Part shown: piece after piece, positions 45,801-57,900 of the stretch | How the letters are laid out: every line of letters begins with the position of its first letter | How positions within the stretch are numbered: the stretch's first letter is position 1 | Source: Symsagittifera roscoffensis | Lineage: Eukaryota; Xenacoelomorpha; Acoela; Convolutidae | NCBI RefSeq assembly: GCF_963678635.1 | Contig: NC_087064.1 | Coordinates: 80,577,526 to 80,641,525 of the forward strand | DNA length: 64,000 nt | Reading direction: 5' to 3' | Position numbers and translations under genes: made by a program | The notes under the pieces: model-generated | What the model was told of the DNA's origin: nothing | The model's input: the letters and a program-made list of their open reading frames with translations, nothing else | Databases searched by the model: none

Positions 45801-46461
45801 TTGTGCACTTTTTCTAAATCAAAATAAAAATCAAGTATAAAAAATCTCGACCAATACCGAAAAGGTCAGAAAAACCGACAGAAAAACTATTCTTCCTCTT
45901 AACTTCAAAACTTCAAGTATCAGAATAGTTTGAAATATTCTCAAAATCAATATCCGAAGAAGCTAGATTGAAAAAAAAATGGCAAAAAAAGTTCAAACAT
46001 GTTCGCGGACAGGTTTTGTAGAAAAATCAGCTTTTAAATTCTTCATCTGCTAGTAATCTCTTCACTAAGCACTAGACTACAACTTTTTTTTCACTCTCTT
46101 TGGCATAATTGCCCATGATCTCTTGAGATTGCAATAATAGAACTTTAAAACACAGAACTACTCACGCATTTACGGCGAATTGATCTTGCTGCAAAATTAA
46201 CTCGCAGCACTCCATCGATTGATATTCAACTGCAAGATGGAGTAATGACTTCTGGTCCTCCTCAAATTTCGCCTTGTTGAGTTTGATTTGATTTTCGGGG
46301 TCGTTCCACAGCTTCTGGAGGCCCTCAACATCATCGAGCTCCATAATATCAATTAGTTTGGAATAGATTTCACCGTGTAGTGTAATTTGCTCTTTATCAC
46401 GCGTTTCTACTTCAGGATCTGTAGTGGATTTCTTGGTTTGCATGTGAGGGTTAAAAGACAT
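36841..46461 (-). CDS. Ankyrin-repeat SET-domain protein, EHMT/G9a-like lysine methyltransferase
   Basis: Seven predicted exons, all with matching phases: 46461-46166, 42692-42503, 40342-40173, 39920-39831, 39564-39312, 39077-38931, 37014-36841; 439 aa. Ankyrin-like repeats occupy about residues 70-160 (SLLHLAVEYQSMECCELILQ, TTAFELAVARAEPDLELIQL). Pre-SET starts around 175 (LIDDIALGLEKFKVP) and has nine Cys (CECSDGCGNDCSC, CSSECRCTNC). SET has GNYTRFINHSCNPN (NHSC about 368) and LALDYGDEFW (DYG 407-409); post-SET is CRCKFENC. Such enzymes methylate histone H3K9 in nuclei. It is much shorter than EHMT1/2 (over 1,000 aa), and the SAM-loop GWG reads GFD. Extra phase-neutral exons in the long introns cannot be excluded. 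AATAAA overlaps the stop codon. Confidence 0.85.
37522..37578. repeat. Near-perfect hairpin (inverted repeat)
   Basis: Left arm accaagttaacatcctcccc and its exact reverse complement at the right end, with an inner cctaaa/tttagg stem and a cgtg loop; only extra C residues in the left arm break symmetry. It sits in a pyrimidine-rich stretch (37381-37545) in the last intron region of the ankyrin-SET gene. Confidence 0.9.
37796..37826 (+). repeat. Recurrent GAGCTTCGCACYACTTGCGATRCAAG motif, copy
   Basis: One of at least six copies of a short conserved motif in this half of the window; others are at 40546-40582, 40791-40822, 43379-43414, 46874-46917 and 51231-51273. It usually follows an aggcgaagc-type lead-in and is probably a conserved part of a dispersed SINE or MITE. 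Confidence 0.6.
37985..38381 (+). mobile_element. hAT-type MITE copy (in an intron)
   Basis: Starts caggggcggatctaag and contains ggcacgcgcttccccctcaaaatta, which also occurs inverted in the element at 63153-63526. The right end near ccaaaaccgctg is degraded and no matching 8-bp target duplication is visible. It lies in the intron between the last two exons of the ankyrin-SET gene. Confidence 0.65.
41650..41735 (-). repeat. tRNA-like SINE head
   Basis: The minus strand has the B-box GGGTTCGATACTGGCCAGG and an upstream tRNA-like part. It lies within an intron of the ankyrin-SET gene. It does not fold into an intact tRNA by eye. Confidence 0.4.
43210..43535 (-). repeat. Two tRNA-like SINE heads
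   Basis: Minus strand 43292-43216 has A-box TGGCCGAGTGATCTAACGG and B-box GGGTTCAACCC. Minus strand 43530-43440 has A-box TGGCTGAGTGGTTAGTGTG and a weaker B-box AGGTTGGAATCTC. Both resemble Ser/Leu-type tRNA heads but are diverged, so they are called SINE-derived rather than tRNA genes. The recurrent GAGCTTTGCAC motif at 43379 lies between them. Confidence 0.5.
44160..44250 (-). repeat. tRNA-like SINE fragment
   Basis: The sequence shares the cgtgaatcccagaccttagg pattern with 47440-47515 (cgaaacccagaccttgggatg), in the same orientation. The latter reads as a B-box and D-arm-like A-box on the minus strand. Copies are diverged. Confidence 0.35.
44935..45345 (+). repeat. Dispersed repeat family R1, copy 1
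   Basis: Landmarks in order: gccaacagacagtnGaaaagag, gataaaattaacccaatttgagaaaactggatcaa, cgatagtggagtttgcctt, atcacgacctatataagag. Other same-orientation copies lie at about 50040-50445, 50640-51020, 51930-52240, 52855-53210, 53640-53760, 59808-60110 and 63705-64000. The conserved ctatata near the end suggests a promoter, as in an LTR, but termini are not defined. Confidence 0.65.
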
Positions 46462-47680
46462 TTGTAAAATTTAAAATTCATCAAACCTGAAGCCCATTTG
46501 TTTAAAACAAAAAACTCAAATTATCGTATTGCTACGACTTGAAATCTCATTTACTTGGGTTTCATTTATTTAGATGACGAACAGATTAAGGCATCAGGGC
46601 GAAACCCTGAAAGTTCCGAAAACACTATGATTTCTTTCAAGTTTTTTTTGCAACTTGGATGCAAAGGGAATACTTCGATTTTTTTTTCGAAAAACGTTCA
46701 CCAATAAAAGACGTTGTGTTGAGTAATGCGTAGACAGTCAACAACCTTATTTTCCAGGGGAGGTGGCTTTACGTTTTTCTCAAGTGAGGTCAACAGAGAA
46801 GGTCAACAAAGTGTTTAGGTCGATGAGGAGACAAGGCGTAACAGACGACAATTAGTTTCGTAACAGTATACACTGAGGCATGCTGAGCTTCGCACCACTT
46901 GCTATACAACGCAAGCGTAGCATTGAAAACTAAGGAATAGAAAGACTCAAAAAAAGTTCAAGTCTGACAAAATCAATTCTAGAAAAATAGTCGAGAGACA
47001 CAAATAAGCTTTCGAAGCCATTTATCGAGCAGCAGCTTAGCCGACAAAACTTAAGAAGACAAAGAGCCTAAAACAAATAAATCCATAAGAAATTGTTGTC
47101 AAAAAAACCGTTTGAGCAATTAAGTTTTTAAACTTCACTGACCTGAATTACTTTTCAAATAACAATTAATTTTGTTTTACAAACAGCCCACAAGGTGACC
47201 AAGCCGATAAAACATAGGCCAAAACATCATTAAAAAACTTTAAAAATTAATCAGAATCCGAGTTGGTAAATTGACAAAATAACAAGACAACTGTCAATAA
47301 TAGTAAGAATTGTTATATTCAAAAAAGACTTTTTTGTTTTGAAGATTTAAGCCCACAAACAAAAGCAGTCGAACGGAAGTCCAAATTCGATTTTTCTCGG
47401 AAAAAATCAATTTCATACATGCATAAAAAAAAGGTACAAAAGGCACTCGAAACCCAGACCTTGGGATGCAAAGGCAACCGTGTGACTTCTAGACCAAGTG
47501 AGAAGAATCCCTGCATTTGCGAAATTTCAATAACAAAGCACGTTCAATTTCGTAAATATATGAACAAATTTGCCATATCAATGCTGTTATATGACCTTTG
47601 ACCTTTTAATGTGTTTTATTTATTTACTGGAAAACTCTTACTTTCGATTACAAGGCGCTTTCTCGCGAACAGTCACTCAA
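46462..47680. other. Upstream flank of the ankyrin-SET gene, no gene seen
   Basis: AT-rich, with a recurrent-motif copy at 46874-46917 and a tRNA-like fragment at 47440-47515. No ORF with a motif. The promoter of the ankyrin-SET gene should lie in the first part, but no clear core element is visible. Confidence 0.4.
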
Positions 47681-47816
47681 AAATGCGAGATTTCAAAAAT
47701 TGAACTTTGTCCAAAAGCTTAGTAGTTTGTCTACTAAAAAAATTTCACTCTTAATTCTTTTAGCAGACAAACTACTAAGGTTTTGGTCAAAGTCCAATTT
47801 TTGAAATCTCGCATTT
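47681..47816. repeat. Long inverted repeat (hairpin), about 58-bp arms
   Basis: Left arm starting aaatgcgagatttcaaaaat and right arm ending atttttgaaatctcgcattt are near-perfect reverse complements, including the inner agtagtttgtctac/gcagacaaactact part, around a loop of about 20 nt. It may be a small MITE or foldback element. It lies just before satellite block 2. Confidence 0.9.
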
Positions 47817-47899
47817 CGTCCTGCATCAGTATAAATGTTTCAAAAAATGTTAAGCAAGTACCTCCAACTTAAGCAGAGCTCTAAGTGTCCTTCATCGGT

Positions 47900-49260
47900 A
47901 AATACGAAAACTTTTCTCTTATTAAAAAAGACAAGGAGTAGCCGCACTTATTAAAAAACTTCGCGGAAACATTCGCGCCACCGATTCTTTCGATTAAACT
48001 TTTCATCTAAGATCTGATAAGGTAGTTTTTAAGAAACGCCAAAATGTTTCTAAAAAACGTTCGAAGTTCAAAAACTCGACCTTCCAAAATTCGTAACTTT
48101 ATTCTGCTAAAATCAGGTAAAGGCCGCTAAATTAGAGAAGATTCTCTAAATCGAGTTTCTCGATTAAAATTTCACTTGTTTGAAAGCCACAACTTTTTTA
48201 AAACAAACCTGGCGCAGCAAATTATAAAGTTTGGCTTTCAACAAGCTGTTGTGTCGATTAAACTTATGATATCAGATTTGGAAGGATAGTTAGAGGAAAT
48301 TCCAAAAAACGGTCAATAAATCAGATAGTCGAGAATCATAATTTTTGTTTAGAAAAAGTTTTAGCTTAACCACTCATGCAGAAAAGATTTACCCGATTGA
48401 ATCGAAAAACCCGATTAAAACAAATACCCAGAGTAGTTCTCGAGAAAAGTCAAAAAGTTTCAAAAAACGATCAAAAGATTTCCATTCCGAGGGCCTAATT
48501 TTGTGTCAAAAAATTTGGACGTAGTCGCACATGCAAAGGAGCTTCCTCACAACCTGTTTTTTGGATTGAACCCAAAATCTAAGGTATGAGAGAGTAATTT
48601 TTGGTAAAATTCTGAAAAATTAGAAAAAACGTTGAAAAAAGTTTAAAAATGGACTTTTTAGAGGGAGCTATCTTTTTGTGTACAGAAAATTGTGAGTGAC
48701 CGCTAAGGAAGCGGAGCTTCTCACTACCCGTTTTCTCAATTGGCCCACAACCTCAGGTTTGGGAGGATAGTTTTCGAGGAAAACAAAAAAAATAAAAAAA
48801 AACGGTCAGGAAAATCGAAAAATTTCACTATACTGAGGGCCATAATTTAATGCGTAAAAAAATTTGGGCGTAGCCGCTTATGCGGGGGAGCTTTTCAAAC
48901 TATCGCTATTCATTCAAGCAATTATCTCAGATATGTTAAATTAGTTTTTCAGAAAGTGAAATAAAATTTAAAATATCGGTCAAATATTCCACCACAGACT
49001 TTTTCGAAGGCTGTAGACAAAGTTGTAAAGCAGAAAGAGACTAGGAAAACGCTCAGGCAGACAAGGGTGTAGAGAGCCTTTCTATAATTACTATTTTTCT
49101 GAAAATCGGTAGCATTTTGAGAAAAAAAAGCACTGAGCTTTCAAAAAACTTCCTAAACTTTCAGCGTCTCAAAAAAGCAAAAAAAAACCGAATCCCATAC
49201 ATTCTCAAAAAAATCCATCTTTATCAAAAGACAATTCTAGGGAAACATGCCAAGCAAGGG
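47900..49260 (+). repeat. Satellite-like block of about 180-bp units (block 2)
   Basis: About six diverged units, with landmark positions near 47940, 48120, 48370, 48515, 48695 and 48865 (gccgcttatgcgggggagctt in the last). The flanking end segment (ctttatcaaaagacaattctagggaaacatgcc) parallels the end of block 1 at 31490-31540, so both are copies of one larger repeat. Confidence 0.75.
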
Positions 49261-52200
49261 ATTTTATTTTCAAATTAGGATTAGAACAAAACTTACGAAG
49301 CGGAAACAACGCCGACAATCTTTGAGCACTCACCAGTTGAGCCGAAAAAAAACTGATTTTGTAAAAAAGTTCGAAAATGTTTCAAATCCCTCTGAAACTA
49401 CCCTGTTGTAATTAGTACCCACTACTTTTGAATTAGTACCCACAATTTGAACTTTCATAAAATGAGCATGTCAGCTGATTGAGCAAGTGATTCAACTGAT
49501 TTTGTTAACTAGTTGTTAACTCGAAAAAATCTGGTTTCCGATTTGATAACGCTTTCCCATACCACTTCAAATAAGGAGGCATCGAAATATAGTTAGTAAA
49601 AATTTTATGTTTAGTCGCTCAATAAACGTTGTTGAAAAGTAGCACTTAAGAGACCCTTTGCGTGGTCAAGCAATAGACTCCCCCTAAATCCACTGCTGCT
49701 ACTGCCCAACAAGTTTAAGGATCAAATGAAGCTATTTATTCGAAAAATCCGGGCTTGTTTGCTTTGTGATTCTTCGCAAACTGCATGACATGACTTAAAT
49801 GAGACAACAACTTACTTCAAAATATCTTTGCCTTCGTCAACGTCAATAGCTTTGTTACCAGCTATTTTTCGGGTCTACTGGTTCTTTTTTTTGACGATTT
49901 GCTTGCGTTCATTCAAATTGAGCTAGATTACTTCTCCTCGAGAATTGCGTGCATTAAAAGATAAAATTCAAAGCCCGTATTTATTTGATAAAAATTGCGA
50001 AGGCCCAAAGTCCAATCAACAGTATCCCAGATTTACACAAACAGCCAACACAGTTGGAAAAGTCAACGAATGAAGTAAGCCGAAAAAAATATCTGACCTG
50101 TTTTTTGAAAAAAAAACTCAGCTTTCGACTTTCAAGGAAAAAAATAGATGACTTCGAAGCTCTTTGAATTTCCAGAACACTTTATGATAGACAATTTTTT
50201 GATAAAATTAATGCAATCCAATTTGAGAAAACTGGATCAACCTAGAAACCGGTCAGGTTTTTCGTGATTTTCAAACTTTTGTTGCTCGAGTGGATATTGA
50301 CTCCTTTTTAAAAAAAATAAACTGAACTCCAATCATCAAAAGTCAAAGCGCGAAAAAAAACAACAAGAATGAGCCTGAACAAATTTTGAACTTGTGGAAA
50401 AAATTCATCACGACCTATATAAGAGTTTTCTCTACGGTCATCGCTCAAAGATGAAAAGTTTTGAATTCAGTAATCGATAACCTCATGTGAAATCTAAAAA
50501 TTTTGTCTAAACAAATTTCCACTAGCAATAAATTTTCTAGCTAAATCACAGCTAGAAAAAATTTGACGCTCAATGCTCAGAAAATACGTCAAAGACAGAG
50601 CCCCGTGTAAGTAGCTAAGAACTTTTTTCCAAAATTCAGCAAAACAGACAGCCAAAAGACAGTTGAAAAACAAAATTCTTTCAAGTTCTTTGAATTTCAC
50701 AAATTTATTTGTAAATCACTGCGTTTGATAAAACTAACCCAATGAGAGAAAATTAGATCAAAAGCTCTTTTCTTATGCTCCGGTCGTAAACCTCAAAAAT
50801 TACATCCCTTCACAAAGCTAGAAACTGATCACATTTTTTGCGACCTTTACTCTTTTGCGATAGCGGAGTTTGCCTTACTTTTAACAAAAGAATTGAACTG
50901 GTTTAACGAAATTAAAACTCAAACGGCAAAAAAATCAAATCCAAGCGTGAACATATTTTAAGACTATTCCTGAAAACAATACAAAAAACCATAAGAACCT
51001 ATTAAAGTCTTCACAACGCTCATCGAATCTGAATAAAAAACAGTTGATTTCACATTTCAAACTAATTTTATTATCTTTACTCGTCATTTTGGTTACATCA
51101 TTTCTCACTCTAAATTGGCGTGTAAAAAATCAGACAGTTCACTCCGAACAAGAGGAAACAAAAACAAATTTACGATTTCCTATATTTAGGGGAAAATGAA
51201 ATTTTCTGCAACCACTTATCTTGAACAAAGAGGCGAAGGTGACCTTCGCAACGCTTGTGATACCAGGCAAAAAAAGACTTGAAGCTAGCATAAAATGAGA
51301 CGAAAGCAATTAAGTCGATAATGGAAACTGATTATTTTGAGAACTATCAAGCATTCACGTTTTTTCTCATTCTAGAGCATAATTTGTTAAAGTTGCATCA
51401 AATGCATTTGAGTTACCCAATGAAAAAAATCAGAAGTCACACTGAAAAATGAATTTTAAATGTGAACAAATTGTACGATTGCTTCCTGAAAAAAATAAAA
51501 ACGACTTCGATAATTGTCTTCACTAAGTTCTGACAAAAAAGTTAGCTTTGAGAACTAGTCAAATAAAAAATAGTATACCGTATAATAGTCATATTTACGT
51601 ATTCAATTTCTTTGCATAATTCAATTGCCATTTAAAGAGTGTTCTCCAGCTCCGCTCTAAAATAGGCTGGTATTTAAAAAATGACAGTTTTATTTTCTCA
51701 AAACATGGACAAGTTTTTCGGTTTTGTTTCTCTACACTTTCTACGCCTTGCTTTGAAGTAACTAATTTCGTGCTATAAAAACGCAGTTAAGTGATTTTAT
51801 CGGTATTATTTAATAAAGAAGTGTTGATCGAAAATTCAGTGATTAATGTTCGAGAAAACAGTGAAACAGAAAACGCGGATGTAGCTCTATTTAACACAAT
51901 TTAATTGATTGAACAGAGAAAGAATTAAACAATTTATGATTGACACTTTTACGATTAAATTGAACCAATTCGAGAAAATTAGATAATTGCATAATCCCCG
52001 CTGGGAAATCATAAAATAAAAATCCACTTCAAAACTAGAAGTCGATCACATTATTTGTGACCGCTACACTGTTTATCGATAGTTGAGTTTGCCTTACTTT
52101 GAACAAAGGAAAAAAACTGAGCTTCAATAAGTGAAAAGTTAACCCGCAAAAAATCAGCTTGAGCGTGAACAAAATTAGAGATTCCCGGAAAAAGTTTATC

Positions 52201-52440
52201 ACGATCTATATAATTTCTTCACTACATTCATTGACAATTGAAAACCTAAACAACCTAAATAAGTGTTAAATAGGTTTATTTGCTTTTTAAACGCAATATT
52301 AATTATTATGAAGTAGATCAGTTAAAAAAAGTGAGCAAAAAATGAGTATATACAAGCAAAACAAAAACAAATAAGAACAAAACTTTCACACGATTTAAAC
52401 AGAAGACATTATTTTGAAGAGCATAAGTAGAACATAAGAA
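49261..52440. other. Intergenic, composed mainly of dispersed R1 repeats
   Basis: Contains R1 copies at about 50040-50445, 50640-51020 and 51930-52240, plus a recurrent GACCTTCGCAACGCTTGTGAT motif copy at 51231-51273. No gene is supported. Confidence 0.45.
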
Positions 52441-52471
52441 CATTAGAACAAAGAAGAACATAGACCCAAAT

Positions 52472-52711
52472 TTGAAGCATCGACTTTCTTTGCCGCCAGT
52501 GTATTGTCGAGCATTAACGTACAGTAATCGCTACATAAGTATTCCGCATGAAGAAACCAGCAAATTTACACAATTGAAAAAGAAATTAAGGAACAAAACA
52601 AGAAAATATATGATCGAACAACTATATAGCGAATATAAGTATCCAAGTCGAGCAAAGACAATCTCGTACAAGAAATTATTTGATCGAATCAGAATAATAT
52701 TACTTGACTGA
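52472..52711 (+). CDS. Small ORF of unknown function (79 aa), doubtful
   Basis: An ATG-initiated frame encodes a basic 79-residue protein (LPPVYCRALTYSNRYISIPH, FTQLKKKLRNKTRKYMIE) with more even composition than surrounding AT-rich frames. An aataaa follows the stop at about 52712-52717. It is not obviously part of the R1 repeats that flank it. It may be a real small gene, a processed copy or chance. No family recognised. Confidence 0.25.
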   Translation: MKHRLSLPPVYCRALTYSNRYISIPHEETSKFTQLKKKLRNKTRKYMIEQLYSEYKYPSRAKTISYKKLFDRIRIILLD

Positions 52712-53454
52712 TAAATAAATTTGTTTCGCGCTTTCATTGTTCAAAACACTTAAAAGAGAGACCGCGAGGAATATATTCAATTGTAAAGCAAAAAAAAAAT
52801 CAATATAAATTTTTTCCATGAAATCTTTAAGTCAAAAAAATACTTTGGAAATATAGCCAACAGGCTGTTGGAAAAGAGTCAATGAACGCAAGTAAAAAAA
52901 TAATATACTGACTTGTTTTTTTTTGGAAAAATCTCACTTTGCGAAACTCAAAAAAAAGACGCCTTAAAGCTCTTTAAACTTCTAAAACAATTTATAATTG
53001 GCTCTTTTTTGATAAAATTAAATCTATTTGATAAAAACTGGATCAAAAAGTATAACTAAATTCCACTTTCGAAACTGTGATTTCAGCAAATGAAAAGATA
53101 AATCAAAAATTGAAAAAAAAAATCGTTTTTTTTTGGTGCAGAAAGGAAGAAAAAATTCCGGGAACAAAATTACCCGGACCATTTGAGACATCAGAGCTTT
53201 CAAAACGCTAAAAAGAAACCGAACCTTTCTTCGAGACCCCGAAAGACACCAAAGCCTTAAATGTAAAATATTCAAATCAACTTCCGACAATTCTCAATGA
53301 ACAGCATAAAAAACCAAAAAATAGCGAAAAGAATAGACAAAACTTCTTGGAACTCAATTAGTAGCCCAAAAAAGACATAAGCTGGAAAATTGCGAGTAAA
53401 AGATGCTCAAATTTTAGCTAGATTTGGTGCTGCGGACAATATTCCGCTTGCAAA

Positions 53455-53530
53455 AAAAAACAGTTCCAGGCCGGATTCGAACCATTGACCTTTGTCTCTA
53501 TAGGCAGCTACATTAGCTCTACGCAATATG
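53455..53530 (-). repeat. tRNA-like SINE head
   Basis: The minus strand shows B-box GGTTCGAATCCGGCC and a weak upstream A-box (GCGTAGAGCTAATGTAGC). Only part of a cloverleaf can be drawn, so a functional tRNA is unlikely. Confidence 0.4.
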
Positions 53531-54280
53531 CGGCGAAATAACGTATGACTTTTGATTTCATATGATCCAAATGTAAAATGATTCTGTTAAACTAGTTTTT
53601 AACTCAAAAAAGTCTATATTCTGGTTTGATAATGCTTGCTAATCGCAAGCGTTAAGAAGTCAAAAGTCAAACCGCAAAAAAAATTGATCCTGTACAAACT
53701 GAATGTATGTTTGCTGAAAAAAATCATCGCGACCGATATAAGAGTCTGAACTATGTCCATCTACTCTTAATTACTTTGAAAGCTCTAGACGCTACCAACG
53801 GCCTTGAGCCGCAAACAAGTTCAACTAATAATCGACAATACACTGTTTGTCACATGCATTCACTTCACCGTCGATAACTGATCGTCGACTAAAGATCAAT
53901 AGGTGGTAATATTGAGTATAGTGCATGTGTTAAATTGGAGAGCTATAATGCATAATATAGTCATTTCATTTTCAATCAATTGTACATGCTGCTAAGATAG
54001 TTTTTGTGAACACATTACTCTGCCAGATAAACTGTTAGTCAAAAACTCAAATTTTTATCTTCTTTTGCAAAAAAATTTGGCTTTTGAAATAATTATAAAT
54101 ACTGTTCGAAGTATAAAAAAAAGCGATCCAGCTATTTAACTTGAGCGTACCACCGCTTATTGTAATATATCACCGATTATTAGTGGTTCATATGCCACTG
54201 ATTTATTTGTGAGACAGCTGAATCTTGGATGAAGGCATTAATATATAACCCCAAGTGCTAATAATTTTTTAGAAGCAAAA

Positions 54281-54376
54281 CAATAATTTAGCTTTGTCAT
54301 AACCGAAATTGTGAAAAAGCAAAAAAAAACAATAATTTAGCTTTGTCATAACCGAAATTGTGAAAAAGCAAAAAAG
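54281..54376 (+). repeat. Perfect tandem duplication of about 48 bp
   Basis: The sequence caataatttagctttgtcat and the following 28 bases to gcaaaaaa occur twice in a row with essentially no change, indicating a very recent slippage or duplication event. Confidence 0.9.
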
Positions 54377-54970
54377 CACATGCTTAACAGTCCTTTTTTG
54401 AGCCCCTCCCCCCGTCTGTCATGTCTCGCGAAACAATTCATTGAAGATCCAGTGAATTAAAACCTGATTCATATATGCAATTAATAGTACACATTCAATT
54501 TATATTTGCATAAAATTCGCAGAAAGAATTTATTATATACAGCAATACATATTTTACGTAAAAGATATGTTGAAACAAAATTTCTAAGTTCACCAGAAAA
54601 GCCACGGAATCAAGGTTTTAGATGAAAAAGCACTTCAACTTAAATAAGTTTCCACATATTCGAAATTGACGTAACTTGAAGTACTTGCTGCAAAAATAAC
54701 ATAATTTGCTTCACGTAAACGACGCGTGAACAGAACTACATTTGACATGAACACAAGAATTACCCCAACAATCTTACTAATCATTCTTGAAATAGCTGTT
54801 CCTTTTTACAGCACTATTCAAAAAAAAATTGCGTTTCATTGAGGGTAATAAACCAGGACACCAAGTGAACCCAAAAATCACCCAATCTTGAGTTATTCTT
54901 TTCATCATGTCTAAAGTGATTAATAGACACCACGTTATAGTATTAAAGGCACAGTTCAGCACTGTTCATT

Positions 54971-57900
54971 TCACGAATTGCCGCCTTTTGCAGGGAGTTC
55001 TTCGTCCACTTTTTTCAGTTGGCTGTTAGGCGCTTCGTGGTATTGCAATTTGTGTTCATATACGAATTCCGTACTCTCCAAAGATCCTGAAACAATTTTG
55101 AGTCATAAGCGGATTTATGCTCTCAACCAAAAGTATAAAACCAAATCCTTGACCTCTCGTCATTTCATAGATACGCTTTTTAATTTCCTGTTATTTCATG
55201 AAGTTTTCAATTAAAAAAGCACTGATCTATTTACGAAAGAACAGAAGGGAGTGATAGGAAAAATGGAATTTACCAGACGACAGGTTGAAAGATCTGCCTT
55301 TGATTGGAGATGTGCCGGCGGGTAGTATCCAGGAGTAGATGCCTCCGAACAGAGGCAGGTTCCTCAGCACCCCCTCCTGCCAGAACTGGTTCGTCTGCTC
55401 CTCCTGCAACTGCTCACTCGCTGCCCTGATCATAGACTCCACGACAGACCCCAAACCCGCAATAAACTAAAACAAAAGGTGACTGACATTAAGAAGGTCA
55501 GTTAATTTAAATAGAATTTTTGATACTATTTTTCAAAACAGAGTTTGGGAGCGCTATTGAGGATAACCAGGAACTCGATATTTGCCATCACACGATTATT
55601 AGAGTACTGAAAAATTCATTTCACAGATTATTAATTAAGAAGTGATTGGTGGGTTTATCAGATTCTATATTCCGTGAACTCAACAAGTTCAACTCTTCTT
55701 TCAAAAATTAGTGTCAGTAGTAAACAGAATATGCAGGCAGTAGGTTTGCACATACCTCAATTATCTGAAAGTTTTTAAGGTTCATGTATTGAAATAATTA
55801 TCAAACCCATTTTGCCAACCATCACACAATATTTATTGAATTTATGTACGCCGAAAAAGATTTTTTTTTTTAAATAATTTTTCAGTTTCCGAGTTTTCAT
55901 TAAATTACTTTTCCAACATAAGATCAAAAAAACTTATACATCTTAAATCTTTTCAAACTTCAAGAATCTTTTAACATAGCCAATGTTTTGGGCCCGGCGA
56001 AATCATTTTCACATACACACGCAAGTTATTACAAAAAACGCTAGTACAAACCGAGTCTTCATGTGCTTTCGCAGCTTAAATTAATTTTCACCAATAAGAA
56101 TTGATGAAAATCACTAAAAAGAAAACAAGGATAGCCGGTTATTGAGCAAGTAGCTCAGAATGTTCCGACCATTGTCTAAAAACCTGACCCCAATAGACTT
56201 GTGGCTTCGGTCGACGGAGGTCGCACCGTTCCTTGAACTCGGCGAGAGCATGCCGGACGCGCCCCATACAACGGGCTAATAACAACAACAACCAAGTCTA
56301 AAAAAAAATACAATTAGTGTCGTTTTTTCGGCATGATGTGAATACAGGATCTGAACAAAAAAAAAACAAAAGCTTAGGCATAATCGACATTCAGAGTAAA
56401 TTACGCAAATTGGAAAACAATTTTTGTAGAAAAATATCTAATAAACGGGAAAAAAAATCAACAAAATTTCACTAAGTTTTCCAATTTTTTTTTCGCAGTT
56501 TTTGATTCCAAAAAAAAACGAACTTTACTCCAGTCAAACTAAATTTGTACAGCTTCAATTAGGTATTGCAAGCTTTTGAGCCATTAAAATAAGCGATTGC
56601 CAGCCTGCTCGTTTGCTTTATTCGCTCGAATTAAGACGAAAAAATCAAAAATTTCAAAGCGGTTTCTCTCGACATTGTAAAAATTTTTCAATGTCGTTTG
56701 AATCACGACTGAAAGGGCTTTAATATGATATATCACTCAACCCAGTCCAATAATTGTTTTTGGTACCTGATTTTGCATGGAAAACGAAAAGAAAAAAAAG
56801 AAACTATATCACACCCGAGTACAAAGTTCCTCCCCCATTTTCAATGGTCGGAACAAACAATAATTAGAAAAACAACTAGCTGACCACGATAAACCACCAC
56901 AGACCAGCTGACTACGCAGCATTCGTTTTTCTGAGTCAACTGTTTTGATTGCCTTTTAGTAGACATTAACAAGTATACCACATGCTAATAAATCGCTCAC
57001 CAATTACATTGAGCGAAATTTTAGGGTGGATTATGTGAACTGGAAAAGTATTATGACAAGCGGTTACTTGTGTAAAGATAAATTTATGACACTCACAGCA
57101 GAGGAGTCTTCCAGCTTCTTTCCCGAATTGGAGAACTCCATCAAGAATTCAGAGCAGTTGAAATTGAAGGGCACCATGGACACCTTGATAGCCCATAGCT
57201 TCCCTACTAAACCCTAAAATGCATCTATTGAACCCACTTCTATTGAACCCACTGGTTTAAGAAAATTAATTATTTACTTTCTCCCATAAATCAGAATAGC
57301 TGAAGCCTTCCGCTTCCCTAATTGCTTTTCAGGTCCATGAACCTAAGTTTTGATATGCTACAAGCAAGTGCTAAAATTTCTCCAATAGTATTCCAAAGAA
57401 CATCAAAATAGATGCCAGTTCCTTGCACTCACTTCAGATATGATGACATCAGGAAACGCTTCGGACAATTTCTGACACAGCAGCTTATTGAGTCGCTCTA
57501 TCTCTTCTTGAGCGCGTTCTTCTTGATCCGGAACTACGATTCCCTCTATCACTGGTTTCTCACAATACTCCGGCACATACCTCAGCACAGCCAGTCCCGC
57601 CCATTCTGGTGCAGAGACGAAGCGCACACTACAAGACATAACTGAGTGGTTTTCCGTATCCAGGAAGATCTGGACCAGTTCTTTCCGCTTCAGCAAGGTG
57701 TCAGTTCCTGACGTGCAGAGTTTCTTCATTATATGAGACAACTCGTTGATATGATCACTGTTGGTTCCTCGCACTAAAAAAAGAAATAACTGAAAACAAT
57801 ATTTTATATTATAACTTAACTGCTTAAGATTATATTGGCTGTTAAATGAAAAGTTAATAAAATAGACCTTTCAAATCGAACAGAAGAAACCGTTAACTGA

